A DNA stretch of 10,463 bases from an uncultured Desulfovibrio sp. (GTDB lineage: Bacteria; Desulfobacterota; Desulfovibrionia; Desulfovibrionales; Desulfovibrionaceae), in assembly GCA_945871415.1 (NCBI GenBank), contig CAMBWG010000046.1:1-10463 (forward strand), read 5' to 3'. Of this stretch, positions 9,720-10,463 are shown piece after piece (within the stretch, counting starts at the first letter, position 1; the number at the start of each line of letters is the position of its first letter). Below the pieces are notes generated by a model. It was not told the DNA's origin. It did not search any database and worked only from the letters and a program-made list of their open reading frames with translations. A program made the translations under genes and the position numbers.

Positions 9720-10418
9720 ATGATCTGCGAACAGGTCTTGCGCCCAGCCCGTCCCTCGCTGCTGGATCAGCTTGCGCATGCGGGACTGGCACGGGCATTT
9801 GCGGCTGCGCGGGAAAGCGGCGTGCGGCCCCTGTGTCTGGACGGTACTGCCGGGAACGGGCATGACACGCTGTTTCTGGCGGAGACAGCCCCGGAAGGCG
9901 CGCTTGTTCTGGCCCTCGATGTGCAGCCCGCGGCCATTGCGGTCACGGAAAAACGGCTTGCGCTTGCACTGGAACGGTCGTGCGCGGCGGGAACGCCTCT
10001 CGGGACGGACTGGCGCTGCCTGTGCAGGGGACATGAGGAGCTGGAAGGCGTGCTGCGGGACGTGCCGGAGGCGGCCGGGCTTCCCCTCATGGCGGCTGTT
10101 TTCAATTTCGGCTGGCTGCCCGGCAGTGACAAGAGCTGTGTAACTCGCGCGGAAACAAGCCTGCGGGCCGTGGACGCGGTGCTGGAACGGCTGGCTCCGT
10201 GCGGTTGTCTGTGTCTGCATTGCTATACGGGGCATGCCGGGGGCGCGGAGGAGGAAGCGGCTCTGCGCGAGCGGCTGGCTGGGCTGCCTGCGCGTTTCTG
10301 GCGGGTGTTCTACGGTCGGGATCTCAACCGGCCGGAGGATGCGGCAGGCGGGCCGGGCCGGTATGAAAGCCTCTTGCTGGCGGAACGTCTGCCGGTACGC
10401 CGTAAGCGCCCGTGCTGA
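9720..10418 (+). CDS. class I SAM-dependent RNA methyltransferase, YtqB/MnmM family
   Basis: This 232-residue protein belongs to the family named rRNA_methylase in Pfam, whose B. subtilis member YtqB was renamed MnmM after it was shown to methylate nm5U34 to mnm5U34 in tRNA. Motifs from the N-terminus are the SAM-binding loop LDGTAGNGHDTLFLAE (40-55), the acidic residue Asp67 in LALDVQ that should hold the SAM ribose, CRGHEEL (102-108), the family hallmark FNFGWLPGSDK (128-138) and YTGHAGGAEEEA (169-180). Length is slightly above the usual 190-ish residues. It has 11 cysteines, four of them in CGCLCLHC (161-168), where relatives have a hydrophobic strand. The ATG at 9720 is chosen because AGGAG (9708-9712) lies 7 bases upstream; a TTG at 9693 would add nine unconserved residues. 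The exact RNA target in this organism is not shown by the sequence. Confidence 0.88.
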   Translation: MICEQVLRPARPSLLDQLAHAGLARAFAAARESGVRPLCLDGTAGNGHDTLFLAETAPEGALVLALDVQPAAIAVTEKRLALALERSCAAGTPLGTDWRCLCRGHEELEGVLRDVPEAAGLPLMAAVFNFGWLPGSDKSCVTRAETSLRAVDAVLERLAPCGCLCLHCYTGHAGGAEEEAALRERLAGLPARFWRVFYGRDLNRPEDAAGGPGRYESLLLAERLPVRRKRPC

Positions 10419-10430
10419 AGGCTGAATGCC

Positions 10431-10455
10431 GGGCTCAGGGCCCATTATGTTTTTT
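10431..10455 (+). terminator. possible intrinsic terminator after the methyltransferase
   Basis: A short stem, GGGC (10431-10434) with GCCC (10440-10443), is followed by ATTATG and six T (10450-10455). The T run fits a terminator but the four-pair stem is weak. The T run leads into at least eight G (10456-10463) that run off the window. Confidence 0.3.
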
Positions 10456-10463
10456 GGGGGGGG

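Overview
This GC-rich window carries six closely packed protein genes and no RNA genes, insertion sequences, CRISPR arrays or phage genes. The long-form HflX, the stand-alone IMP cyclohydrolase domain and the overall gene style suggest a sulfate reducer of the Desulfovibrio group (Desulfovibrionaceae). That placement is an inference from remembered family features, not a database match.

Layout. On the minus strand, purH (cyclohydrolase domain only) is followed directly by hflX. They form a two-gene unit reading toward base 1 that ends near a long GC-rich inverted repeat. A short divergent intergenic region (2371-2504) holds a nested inverted repeat and candidate promoters for both directions. 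On the plus strand come exoA (exonuclease III/AP endonuclease), mdtB and mdtC (the two permease subunits of a heteromeric RND efflux pump) and a small class I methyltransferase of the YtqB/MnmM family. Spacing is tight: 12 nt between exoA and mdtB, a 4-nt ATGA overlap between mdtB and mdtC, and 103 nt before the methyltransferase.

Function. PurH closes the purine ring to IMP. HflX is a ribosome-associated GTPase. ExoA repairs abasic sites. MdtB and MdtC should assemble as a proton-driven inner-membrane pump that needs a periplasmic adaptor (MdtA-like) and an outer-membrane channel (TolC-like), neither of which is encoded here. The methyltransferase probably acts on RNA. Apart from mdtB-mdtC the grouping looks like gene packing rather than one pathway.

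I see no clearly new multi-gene system. The points most worth a second look are: hflX has no ATG/GTG/TTG at its conserved N-terminus and may start at ATT directly after purH; purH lacks its transformylase half; mdtB has no Shine-Dalgarno at the usual distance and follows an all-pyrimidine 12-nt spacer in frame with exoA; two interlocking inverted repeats sit just after mdtC; the methyltransferase has a cysteine cluster in place of a hydrophobic strand; and both window ends show the same outward-reading T-run/G-run signature.
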